Below the pieces are notes generated by a model. The model had not been told where the DNA came from. It was given only the letters and a program-made list of their open reading frames with translations, and searched no databases. Shown here piece by piece: positions 4,323 to 11,260 of a stretch of DNA of 30,863 nucleotides. Origin of the DNA: a virus; the IMG/VR virus record IMGVR_UViG_3300014502_000024, positions 1-30,863 of that record. One strand, 5' to 3'. The position numbers and the translations under genes were made by a program. Each line of letters starts with the position of its first letter. Positions within the stretch are counted from its first letter, which is position 1.

Positions 4323-4796
4323 GTGGGTTTCACGCTTCCTACCCGAACAGCAGGCGCCGGAGCGCCGGAGATCGAGGACGGGCTCCAGCTGGCTCGCTTC
4401 GATGACCTGAAGATCGTCAAGCACCCCGACTGGGCAGGCATCGACGACTACGGCCACAACGACGACGGCCAGCGCTATCACTTCCAGTTCACCATGCTCG
4501 ACAAGGACGACCCGAACCATCCCGTCCTGGATGACTCATCCAGCGAGGGCGACCCGCTCGAACTCGAAGCGCTGACCCGTCTGGCTACAGGCGCACGGTC
4601 CGGCTTCCGTAAGCATCTCTCCAAGCTCCTGACGCCGGCTGAGTTGGCTGCCTACGACGCTGCCACTCCCGAGGATCAGTTCAAGGCGGACTTTCTGCCT
4701 GGTCGGATCGTCCACGTCTCCGTCACCCATAGCAAGGGTGGCTGGCCGCAGATCGAGTCTGTCGTCGGCATCTTCAACCCGAAGGCGGCGAAGTAG
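4323..4796 (+). CDS. Putative phage ssDNA-binding / replication accessory protein
   Basis: I choose GTG 4323 (GFTLPTRTAGAG...) because a GGAAAGG box precedes it, giving 157 aa. A longer TTG start at 4215 would lie in the -35 region and add a low-complexity leader. Visible segments are GLQLARFDDLKIVKHPDWAG, RYHFQFTMLDKDD, LTRLATGARSGFRKHLSKLL and PGRIVHVSVTHSKGGWPQIE. This mix of a beta-rich core, an LT..A helix and a late GGWP.IE strand resembles OB-like single-strand binding proteins encoded in phage replication modules. I cannot name the family firmly. The position before the replication genes supports such a role. Confidence 0.75.
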   Translation: MGFTLPTRTAGAGAPEIEDGLQLARFDDLKIVKHPDWAGIDDYGHNDDGQRYHFQFTMLDKDDPNHPVLDDSSSEGDPLELEALTRLATGARSGFRKHLSKLLTPAELAAYDAATPEDQFKADFLPGRIVHVSVTHSKGGWPQIESVVGIFNPKAAK

Positions 4797-5033
4797 ATGG
4801 CCTTCACGCCTGCCGAGATTTCTCGGCGCTTCACACATCGGCCACCCAAGAACGAACGTATCGCGGCACAACACCGCGAAGTTCGCAGCACAATGAAGTT
4901 GGCGGCTGACGTCATCTTGCTCGCTCTTCCTGACGGACGCGAAGCGTCGCTCTGCGCAACAGCCATGGAAGAAGCTCTGTTCTGGGCCAACGCCGCCATC
5001 GCGCGGCAGGAAGGAAACAACCCCGATGAGTGA
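4797..5033 (+). CDS. acb2-like: Acb2-like cyclic oligonucleotide sponge (anti-CBASS)
   Basis: A 78-aa product whose ATG follows the previous stop directly. It matches the small helical-hairpin Acb2 family. It has an N-terminal RRFTHRPPKNER loop, a central helix with REVRSTMKLAADVILLALP, then DGREASLCATAMEEALFWANAAIARQ. The signatures are the (R)F-T-x-x-P-P opening, the GRE/SREASL turn and the MEEAxxWANAAIAR helix. Known Acb2 proteins form hexamers that sequester cyclic di- and trinucleotide signals and so stop CBASS effectors. One oddity is that the usual Tyr of the FTY opening reads His here (FTH), which may alter ligand choice. The identification is from motif memory, but the fit is strong. 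It is expressed in the early rightward operon, as expected for an anti-defence protein. Confidence 0.8.
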   Translation: MAFTPAEISRRFTHRPPKNERIAAQHREVRSTMKLAADVILLALPDGREASLCATAMEEALFWANAAIARQEGNNPDE

Positions 5034-5430
5034 CATCGTCCGCATCAACGGCCGGGCCTACACCCGATCCCGTGCCATCGCTCTCGGACTGATTTCCGAG
5101 GCGGGCACAACGGCCAAGGAGTTCGTGGTCGTTCCGCCAGCCAAACCGACGAAGTTGGGCCGGCCGAAGGGTTCGGTCAACAAGGTTCGTACCCCCGGCC
5201 CGATCCTTTCCCAGACCGATCCCGTAGACGACATCATCGCCTCCATACCGGTTCTGCCGCCAATCAGGCCGACCAAGAAGATCAAGCCGCTCGTTCCACA
5301 GAACGTCGATGCCGGCGTGCCGATCACCGACCCCGACACCCTCGCCGAGATCGTGGCGCGGACCAACGAGATTGAAGCGGCGCGACTCGCGAAGCTCGCT
5401 TCCGCTGACGGCACCGCCAGCGGCGAGTAG
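5026..5430 (+). CDS. Hypothetical protein with an AT-hook-like GRPKGS motif
   Basis: A 134-aa product overlapping the previous gene by eight bases, with an AAGGA-type box ten or so bases upstream of ATG 5026. Residues 45-53 read GRPKGSVNK, the core of an AT-hook or similar minor-groove-binding element. The surrounding sequence (VVVPPAKPTKL, VLPPIRPTKKIKPLVP) is Pro/Lys-rich and likely extended. The ends are short helices (RAYTRSRAIALGLISEAG, LAEIVARTNEIEAARLAKLA). It probably binds DNA non-specifically or tethers another protein to DNA. The family is not recognised. Confidence 0.75.
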   Translation: MSDIVRINGRAYTRSRAIALGLISEAGTTAKEFVVVPPAKPTKLGRPKGSVNKVRTPGPILSQTDPVDDIIASIPVLPPIRPTKKIKPLVPQNVDAGVPITDPDTLAEIVARTNEIEAARLAKLASADGTASGE

Positions 5431-5433
5431 CCG

Positions 5434-5598
5434 ATGAGTCCACAACACGCACCCGTCTTCGAGCGCTTCGGTGCCATGCACTGTTCGGTCTGCGGTCGGA
5501 TAGCGACGTTCGTACTCTCATACTTCAAGTGGGACTTCGAGTTCAACACCTGGAGACCGTGCGGGTACTGGCGTCATCGTCCGAAGGGTAGGGTGTAG
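5434..5598 (+). CDS. Small zinc-ribbon-like protein, 54 aa
   Basis: This short gene starts at ATG 5434, three bases after the previous stop, and ends at TAG 5596-5598, one base before the next ATG. Translation gives Cys17-x2-Cys20 (HCSVCGRIA) and a late Cys43 with nearby His (RPCGYWRHRP), a pattern that fits a treble-clef or ribbon zinc site. The middle is aromatic (LSYFKWDFEFNTW). The tight fit between its neighbours and the intact motif argue that it is real despite its size. Function unknown. Confidence 0.7.
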   Translation: MSPQHAPVFERFGAMHCSVCGRIATFVLSYFKWDFEFNTWRPCGYWRHRPKGRV

Positions 5599-5599
5599 C

Positions 5600-5809
5600 A
5601 TGAGCACCTACGAAATCCCGGTCGGCGCGACCAAGCCGAAGACGCTCTCGGAGTGGGCCAGGTTTCTTGGCTGCTCCGTCGAGACACTTCGCCGGGCCTA
5701 CCGACGCAAGGAGCTTCTCGCCACACGTCAGCCGCTCGCCCCAGGACGAACCCTGGAAGCGACACCGGCAGACATGAGAGCGTTCCTGGAAAAGCGCAGG
5801 GCGCGCTGA
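5600..5809 (+). CDS. Excisionase-like / MerR-type HTH DNA-binding protein
   Basis: A 69-aa product. Residues 15-50 (KTLSEWARFLGCSVETLRRAYRRKELLAT) have the HTH_17 pattern seen in phage excisionases and small MerR-like regulators: a helix, a turn with GCS, and a recognition helix with LRRAYRR. It is followed by a short wing (APGRTLEATPADMRAFLEKRRA). The ATG lies one base after the previous stop. A TAGGGT element five bases before the ATG resembles the leaderless -10 boxes elsewhere in this window but could be chance. Since no integrase is visible, a regulatory or replication-control role is as likely as excision. Confidence 0.75.
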   Translation: MSTYEIPVGATKPKTLSEWARFLGCSVETLRRAYRRKELLATRQPLAPGRTLEATPADMRAFLEKRRAR

Positions 5810-5816
5810 CGCGTCA
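5807..5816. promoter_or_regulatory. Palindrome TGACGCGTCA at the end of the HTH gene
   Basis: This perfect 10-bp palindrome overlaps the stop codon of the small HTH gene and precedes the triple-hairpin segment. It may be an operator for that protein. Evidence is limited to symmetry. Confidence 0.35.
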
Positions 5817-5825
5817 AACCATATG

Positions 5826-5908
5826 AGGCCAATGGAGACTTGGCCTTCCCCGGTGGTCTCCTCCGGGGTTTGGGGGAGCCCGAGCGCACGCGTTGTCTCG
5901 GGCTCCCC
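5826..5908 (+). ncRNA. Three consecutive hairpins upstream of the primase gene
   Basis: Hairpin 1 pairs AGGCCAA (5826-5832) with TTGGCCT (5840-5846). Hairpin 2 pairs CCCCGG (5848-5853) with CCGGGG (5863-5868). Hairpin 3 pairs GGGGAGCCCGAG (5873-5884) with CTCGGGCTCCCC (5897-5908), a perfect 12-bp stem. Gaps between them are one and four bases. No T-tract follows hairpin 3, so a simple intrinsic terminator is doubtful. The AAAGGA box of the primase gene begins ten or so bases later. It may be a regulatory leader, an attenuator or a stable small RNA. Confidence 0.6.
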
Positions 5909-5925
5909 GTCAACTGAAAGGACAC

Positions 5926-6804
5926 ATGCCACATCTAGGCGACGCCGCCCTCACATACCTGCGACTCGGCTACCACCTCCTGGCCCTCAACGGCAAGCGG
6001 CCCCATCGGATACACGGCGGGTCGTGGTCCTGGGAGAACTCCATACATGGTGAGCCCGATAACCAAGTCGATCTCGCCGCACTGCGCGGTGTCTTCGATG
6101 ACAACGAGACTGTGACCGGCATCGCCATCCTGGTGCCCGAGCACATCCTCGTCGCCGACCTGGACAGCGAGCAGGCAGCTGCACTGTTCATGCACCTTGC
6201 CGGTTCCGAGCCGGACACAGTCATTGCAATGAGCCATCACGGGCTCCATGCCTGGTTTCTGTCGCCTGGCGCCGAAGCCAATCGCTGGCTGGACGGACAG
6301 ACCTTGCTGTTCAAGGGGTTCGGCGGCTACGTCGTCGCGCCGCCATCGGCGTTCGCCCCCTGCGATGACTCCCCGTGCCTGAAGTGGCACTCCCCGTACG
6401 ACGTTTACACGTGGGTCGATCCGCTCGGCGCCCCGATGGCGTGGCTGCCGGACGGCATCGCCGCCCGGCTGAAGCTACTCGCCGACGCGCCGGCAGTGGA
6501 GAAGGCCAAGGCGTACGAGAAGTCCGACTTCTCGGTAGCACACATCGAGCTTCTTCCCGGCGGCGGGTTTCGATCATGGCAGGTGCATAATCTGTCGGGG
6601 TTGGTGAATACTATTCGCATAACCCCGCCGGGAAACAGGAATAACGTACTGGCCTGGTGTGCGTTGACGGCAGCGGAGGAAGGAGTAGCATTGGCAACTG
6701 TGCAATCTGAGCTAGGTACGGCGGCGGTTGCCGCTGGTTTGACAGAGAGAGAAGTGCAGACGACGATCCGCGCCGCCTACCGCCGGGTGCGCGCCCGTGG
6801 ATGA
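5926..6804 (+). CDS. Bifunctional DNA primase-polymerase (prim-pol domain)
   Basis: A 292-aa product from ATG 5926, behind an AAAGGA box. I reject an upstream TTG at 5893 because it lies inside the hairpin. The archaeo-eukaryotic primase motifs are in order: the catalytic D-x-D pair in LVADLDSE (Asp78, Asp80), HHGLHAWF (residues 104-111, the conserved His-containing strand), and GGYVVAPPS (133-141). This is the PF09250-type prim-pol that makes primers and can extend them. The C-terminal part (from about residue 190) is helical and resembles the primase C-terminal domain (TTAEEEGVALATVQ-like segment before REVQTTIRAAYRR). It works with the separately encoded helicase downstream. The usual single fused protein is split here. 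Confidence 0.9.
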   Translation: MPHLGDAALTYLRLGYHLLALNGKRPHRIHGGSWSWENSIHGEPDNQVDLAALRGVFDDNETVTGIAILVPEHILVADLDSEQAAALFMHLAGSEPDTVIAMSHHGLHAWFLSPGAEANRWLDGQTLLFKGFGGYVVAPPSAFAPCDDSPCLKWHSPYDVYTWVDPLGAPMAWLPDGIAARLKLLADAPAVEKAKAYEKSDFSVAHIELLPGGGFRSWQVHNLSGLVNTIRITPPGNRNNVLAWCALTAAEEGVALATVQSELGTAAVAAGLTEREVQTTIRAAYRRVRARG

Positions 6805-7090
6805 CCCCCTTGAAGCGGTCCGTGTCGCGAGCCGACGAGCGCAGGTAGCGGCTGGTGTTACCTCAACTGTTGCGGTACCGGCACAGTTGATAGGACAACC
6901 CTGTCCGCATTGCGGCGAGACTGATGGTCATTTGACCAAGTGCAAGTTCTGGATGCTGACCCCCGAACAGCTGGAGATTCTCTACGGCTATCCCGTCTGC
7001 CGATGTCATGGGCTGCCGGAGAGCGAGGAGCGTCGGGTGCTGCATCTCCGGGAAACGCTGAGCAAGGTCCGGGAGGACCTGATGCCGTGA
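6797..7090 (+). CDS. Small zinc-binding protein between primase and helicase
   Basis: A 97-aa product from GTG 6797, overlapping the primase by eight bases. Cys36-x2-Cys39 (CPHCGETDGH), a following TKCKFW Cys and CRCHG (about residues 68-72) give a possible zinc site. The C-terminus is a charged helix (ESEERRVLHLRETLSKVRED). Some fused phage primases carry a zinc ribbon, so this could be a detached one that helps template recognition. That link is inferred from position. The start is uncertain because there is no ATG or clear ribosome binding site. Confidence 0.65.
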   Translation: MDDPLEAVRVASRRAQVAAGVTSTVAVPAQLIGQPCPHCGETDGHLTKCKFWMLTPEQLEILYGYPVCRCHGLPESEERRVLHLRETLSKVREDLMP

Positions 7091-8571
7091 CCAAAGCCCA
7101 CCCACTGACCACTCGCGACGACAACCTGGGTGATCTCCTGGCCGCGCCAACGCCGTTGGGGTTCGGCGACATCGTCAGGTTCGATCATCTCCGGCAGCGG
7201 TGGCTGATCTGGAATGGAGTGCGCTGGCGGCCGGATCACCAACGGGCGGTCTACGATCTGATTCGACTTCGGGTGCAGTCCTGGTGGCGGGCCAGTAACG
7301 AGGACGTGACGCCGGACTCAACCGGCAACGAGGATCAGCAGATGTGCGCCCTGCTGACCGACGCCGGCTGGTTCAACACCGGACACGGCGAGTTCCGCAA
7401 GGTGGTGCTGCCGGTCTTCGATACCGGCAAGAAGGAGTCGATCCTGAAGGGCCTGTCGGCGCGTGAGGGGATCGCGATGGCGGGCGATGAGTGGGACACC
7501 GACCCGTATCTAGTCGGTTTCGACAACGGCATCATGGACTTCCGCGCCGGCCGGTTCCATGAGCACCCCGACCCGAACATGCTGGTCTCCAAGACGGTCG
7601 GCTGTGACTGGGACGTTGATGCTGAGTTCCCCGAGGATCGTGGTTTCGACTGGTTCCTGAAGGACATCATGGATGGTGACCTCGAACTCGTCGCCTACCT
7701 CCGGCGGCTGATGGGCTACTGTCTACTCGGCCTCCAGTCGGAGCAGAAGTTCTGGATGTGGGTGGGGCGCGGGTCGAACGGCAAGGGCGTCTTGGCGAAG
7801 ACTATCGTGACGGCGCTCGGGGAGTATGCCGACACGCCGACCGACACCCTCTACATGAAGACCCGGTTCGGTAGTACCGCGTCATCAGCTGCCCGGCCGG
7901 ACCTGATGCGGCTGCAATCCCTGCGGTTCACGTACATGTCGGAGCCGCCGGGCGGCGCGTTCAACGAAGCTCTCCTGAAGGCGCATACCGGTGAAGACAT
8001 GATTCTGGCGCGAGACCTCTACGCGAAGTCGGAGGCGATGGCGCGGTTCCCGCCGACACACAAGATCGTCTTTCTGACGAACGATCCGCCAAAGACCGAC
8101 GACGTCGGCGTGTCGATGCGGCGCCGGGTGCGAGTGGTGCAGTTCCAGCGGGACTACAGCGCCAACCCGGACGTGATGATGGAGGAACATCTGCGGACCC
8201 AGAAGCAGGCCATCCTGAAACTGATGGTCCTGGAGGCAATCGGCTGGCTGACAAAGGGGATGCCCGAGCCGAAGGCCATCACGGAGTGGTCAGACCAGTA
8301 CATCAGCGAGAATGACCCCATCACGCAGTTCGTGATGGAGCGCTGCGTGACCGATAGCAACGCCCGAGTCTCGGCCGGAACTCTATGGTCCGCCTACCAG
8401 GAGTGGTGCGCCAAGAATCGCACCGAAACGATGTCCCGGGCGGCGTTCGGGCTCGCTTTGGGGAGGAAGTTCAACAAGAAACACGCTGAAACGGGCACTT
8501 GGTATGACGGATTGCGCGTCAAGTCCGCGATGGATTTCGCTGAGGAGGCAAATGACGACACCGAAGGCTGA
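7087..8571 (+). CDS. D5-like SF3 replicative helicase (phage/plasmid primase C-terminal family)
   Basis: A 494-aa product from GTG 7087, which overlaps the previous stop (GTGA). The N-terminal D5_N-like region holds GFDNGIMDFRAGRF (about 144-157). The ATPase follows: Walker A GRGSNGKG (227-234), an acidic strand FTYMSEPP (281-288), the sensor strand IVFLTNDPP (327-335, Asn332) and the RRRVRVVQF arginine motif (345-353). The C-terminal winged helix (VSAGTLWSAYQEWC) ends the protein. It unwinds DNA at the fork as a hexamer and partners with the prim-pol encoded just upstream. All key residues are present and the length is normal. Confidence 0.92.
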   Translation: MTKAHPLTTRDDNLGDLLAAPTPLGFGDIVRFDHLRQRWLIWNGVRWRPDHQRAVYDLIRLRVQSWWRASNEDVTPDSTGNEDQQMCALLTDAGWFNTGHGEFRKVVLPVFDTGKKESILKGLSAREGIAMAGDEWDTDPYLVGFDNGIMDFRAGRFHEHPDPNMLVSKTVGCDWDVDAEFPEDRGFDWFLKDIMDGDLELVAYLRRLMGYCLLGLQSEQKFWMWVGRGSNGKGVLAKTIVTALGEYADTPTDTLYMKTRFGSTASSAARPDLMRLQSLRFTYMSEPPGGAFNEALLKAHTGEDMILARDLYAKSEAMARFPPTHKIVFLTNDPPKTDDVGVSMRRRVRVVQFQRDYSANPDVMMEEHLRTQKQAILKLMVLEAIGWLTKGMPEPKAITEWSDQYISENDPITQFVMERCVTDSNARVSAGTLWSAYQEWCAKNRTETMSRAAFGLALGRKFNKKHAETGTWYDGLRVKSAMDFAEEANDDTEG

Positions 8572-8983
8572 AAAGCCCATTTGCCCGTCATGTGGGAAGC
8601 AGATTACGCATCGGGAGGGCCTCGGATGGTGCGTTGACCATCAAATGAGCGAGAAGACCCTCCAGGACCGGGTTCGTGCGCGTGCCAAGGGCCGTAAATG
8701 GAGGGTGGCGCATGCCGGCCGGGGCTGGGTGGGTGATCTGGAGACCGGTGAAGGGCAGTGGGTAACGCAAATGCCCGATGGGTGGCCGGATTTGACACTT
8801 GCGAAGCCCGGCCACAGACTGATCTTCATGGAGTTGAAGAAAGAGGCCGAGGAGCCAACCCCGGCGCAAGTCGAGTGGCTCCAACTGTTGAACCAGTGCG
8901 GCGCAAAGGCTGTTGTGGTCAAGCCCAGTGATCTCAGGGAGGGACGTGTAAACGCCATTCTCAATACCGGGAGCCCGCTGTGA
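8552..8983 (+). CDS. VRR-NUC domain nuclease with N-terminal zinc finger
   Basis: A 143-aa product from ATG 8552 with GGAGG just upstream, overlapping the helicase end by 20 bases. The N-terminus has Cys11-x2-Cys14 (CPSCGKQITH) and Cys27/His30 (WCVDH), a likely zinc finger. The VRR-NUC core follows: GWPD (Asp80), IFMELKKE (Glu94-x-Lys96) and the Gln of AQVEW (Gln106), ending with KAVVVKPSD. This is the PD-(D/E)XK-type fold common in phage replication modules, where it resolves or trims branched DNA. The added zinc finger is less usual and may aid DNA binding. Confidence 0.9.
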   Translation: MTTPKAEKPICPSCGKQITHREGLGWCVDHQMSEKTLQDRVRARAKGRKWRVAHAGRGWVGDLETGEGQWVTQMPDGWPDLTLAKPGHRLIFMELKKEAEEPTPAQVEWLQLLNQCGAKAVVVKPSDLREGRVNAILNTGSPL

Positions 8984-9564
8984 ACCTCCCCAATTGCGTC
9001 ATCTGCCGCGCGCCTGAGCGCGCCCGGCTCATTGAAGCCGACTGGGCCGGGGGTCTTTCGGCGACGGCCATCGCCGCTACCATGACTGAAGCCGGTTGGC
9101 CGATCACGGCGGCAACAGTGCTGTCGCACCTGAAGAAGCACGTGCCGTACGCCGCTACACGCCAGAATGTGCCGGCGGGGTTGTCCCGGCGCGACACAAC
9201 GGTGTTCATCCAGACCCGCATTCTCGATGAGGTCGAGCTTCGCGAGAAGGCGTTTCGTATGGCGCTGGAGGAGGCCGGCGACAACGAGGAGGCGATCAAG
9301 GAGGCAATGCGCAACCGGCCGAACATCCTCGACAAAGACATCCAGCCGGCGCTGAACACTGCCCTGAAGGCTGAAGCCATTATCGTCAAGCGCGAGGACA
9401 ACACGGCACGGCGAAAGATCGACCTGTTCCAGTTGATGCTAGGGGGCGCTGACGGCAAAGGGATGCTGGCGCCGCAAGGTCTGATTGGCTCGGGGCAAGA
9501 GGAGGAGGATGAGGACGCCACCGAGGGAGAGTTCGAGGAGGTGCCGGATGGCGAAGCCACCTAA
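8980..9564 (+). CDS. terS: Putative terminase small subunit
   Basis: A 194-aa product from GTG 8980, overlapping the nuclease stop by four bases. The N-terminus has a zinc-knuckle-like CVICRAPERARLIEADW followed by a helix-turn-helix (LSATAIAATMTEAGWPITAATVLSHLKKH), suited to recognising the packaging start site. The middle is a long helix set (LREKAFRMALEEAGDNEEAIKEAM) and the C-terminus is very acidic (EEEDEDATEGEFEEVPDGE), a usual place for contact with the large subunit. The assignment rests on this architecture and the overlap with the large terminase gene. Sequence alone would not prove it. Confidence 0.75.
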   Translation: MNLPNCVICRAPERARLIEADWAGGLSATAIAATMTEAGWPITAATVLSHLKKHVPYAATRQNVPAGLSRRDTTVFIQTRILDEVELREKAFRMALEEAGDNEEAIKEAMRNRPNILDKDIQPALNTALKAEAIIVKREDNTARRKIDLFQLMLGGADGKGMLAPQGLIGSGQEEEDEDATEGEFEEVPDGEAT

Positions 9565-11260
9565 AGGCTGGGAGAACCTGAAGCCGTCAGCTGAGGAGTT
9601 TCAGCGCGGTCGCTGGGACTTCAAGCGTTGGTGCTGGGTCTACTTCGGTGTGCTCATCAACCCCGGCCAGGATCGCATGGGCGATCTCTACCTGCGGCGC
9701 ACGGATTCCCGCTGGCGAGCGTTCTTCCTCTGGCTGATGATTGCGGCCGGCAACCGTGCCGGCAAGACGCTGGGCCTAGCGCTCATCATCGCCCACTCTT
9801 GCACCTACCGTATGGGTCTTCAGCCTCCCGACGACATCACCGATGCGGCGCAAGTGGAACACTGGGGACACATCCCCTATCACTGGTGGCACTTTGCGGT
9901 CGAGCAGGGGCCGGCCGAGCAACTGTTCAACGAGCTAGCTCTGCTCTGGGGTGGCGTTCACCCGGCACAGAAGCACGGCTGTCCCTGGTCGGATCAGGTT
10001 GGTGGTGCCGACAAGATCGTGACCCTGACCGATACGGGCCTCGGACCGTGGTGTACTGGGGCGAAGGAGCGTGGCGAGTACGTTTGGATCAGGTTTGCGC
10101 CGGAGTTCGGCGGCGCCGAAATCCACTTCCGGTCCACCAAAGCCAAGGCCCTCTCGTCCATTGGTCAGAACATGCACGGTGTGTCGTTTGACGAGGCTGG
10201 TCTGGAGAGCAACTTGAACTGGCTCATCAGTGAAGTGCTGCATGCTCGCCGATTGGGAACTGGCGGTCAGTTCATCCTGATCTCGACGCCGTCGATTGAG
10301 ACGAGCGTGGACTTCCAAGACCTGTGGGCCACGGGCGACCCCGAGGACCCGTTTCGGGAGAGGTACCGCGCCAGCATGAGGATGTCGTCCCGGGAGAACA
10401 TCGGCTATGGTTTGGACGAGGAGACGTTCGACCGGATGATCGAGGGGCAGTCGGAGGACTGGATCGCTCAGAATATCGACGGCAAGTTCATCCAGGCCGC
10501 TCTTGCCTGGTTCCACACCCAGTCGGTAGACGCCATCTTCAACCCCAATTTGCCTGTCGAGGAGGCCCCCCAGCCCGGCGCCGTCTACATTCACGCGCTG
10601 GACCCGGGGCTGAAGGACAAGTGCTGGAGCATGGTGGTCAAGGTACTGCCGAGCGGGAAGGCTATCGGTGTATCGCTGACGCGCCAGAGCGGAAAGCAGA
10701 CCGCGCGAGGAATCGTCCTGCTCGGGAAGCGCGACCACCACAAGTACGCACAGGGCGGCAAGTCGTGGATCGAGACGGGCGTAGACACGACGGCGCTAGG
10801 CGGACATATGTTCCGCGACTTGCTGGAGGACGACGACGAGAACTACCCGGGCATCCCAGTCAGGACGGTAGAGTTCGGCGGGGTGTCTCAGGTCAAGCGC
10901 AAGATGCTGTCCGACGCCCGCACTGCCATTGAAGACATGCGGATCGAGTTTCCGACAGGGGGATACTGGCCTGAGGTTCGCAAGCAGTTACGCAACTACA
11001 AGCTCCTCGACCGGAAGATCGAGCAGGACTTGGTCATGGAGGTTTCCATTGTCGTGAAGCTCCTGCGGGCGGCGCCGACGCAAAGCGAGCGAGTGCCGGC
11101 CCGGTTCGAGTACGGTGTCCCCGAGCCAAAGGCGAACGATGGGCTCAATTCGGCGGGGCTGAGGCGGTCGATGACCGCTCACCGACTAGCCAAAAGGGCG
11201 GCGGTTGCCGCCGCGTTGACGGACACGGAGGACGCATCTACACTGAGACGCGATGGCTGA
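9548..11260 (+). CDS. terL: Terminase large subunit
   Basis: A 570-aa product from ATG 9548 with a GGAGG-type box upstream, overlapping the small subunit by 17 bases. The ATPase has Walker A AAGNRAGKT (66-74), Walker B HGVSFDEAG (Asp215, Glu216) and the coupling motif LISTPS. The RNase H-like nuclease has HALDPG (Asp352), VDTTALGGH (Asp413) and a later acidic region. It cuts concatemeric DNA and pumps it into the prohead through the portal. Length and motif order are normal. A TACACT promoter element for the portal gene is embedded in its last codons. Confidence 0.93.
   Translation: MAKPPKGWENLKPSAEEFQRGRWDFKRWCWVYFGVLINPGQDRMGDLYLRRTDSRWRAFFLWLMIAAGNRAGKTLGLALIIAHSCTYRMGLQPPDDITDAAQVEHWGHIPYHWWHFAVEQGPAEQLFNELALLWGGVHPAQKHGCPWSDQVGGADKIVTLTDTGLGPWCTGAKERGEYVWIRFAPEFGGAEIHFRSTKAKALSSIGQNMHGVSFDEAGLESNLNWLISEVLHARRLGTGGQFILISTPSIETSVDFQDLWATGDPEDPFRERYRASMRMSSRENIGYGLDEETFDRMIEGQSEDWIAQNIDGKFIQAALAWFHTQSVDAIFNPNLPVEEAPQPGAVYIHALDPGLKDKCWSMVVKVLPSGKAIGVSLTRQSGKQTARGIVLLGKRDHHKYAQGGKSWIETGVDTTALGGHMFRDLLEDDDENYPGIPVRTVEFGGVSQVKRKMLSDARTAIEDMRIEFPTGGYWPEVRKQLRNYKLLDRKIEQDLVMEVSIVVKLLRAAPTQSERVPARFEYGVPEPKANDGLNSAGLRRSMTAHRLAKRAAVAAALTDTEDASTLRRDG
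11216..11244 (+). promoter_or_regulatory. Leaderless promoter for the portal gene
   Basis: TTGACG (11216-11221), a 17-bp spacer and TACACT (11239-11244) lie inside the end of the large terminase gene. The portal ATG starts at 11253, eight bases after the -10, so an mRNA from here would begin at about the start codon. A GGAGG in the spacer is too far upstream (over 20 bases) to serve as a ribosome binding site. Confidence 0.6.

Noticed and set aside
5893-5925. Upstream TTG start for the primase
   Set aside because: It lies in the loop and arm of the third hairpin, and the AAAGGA box fits ATG 5926.
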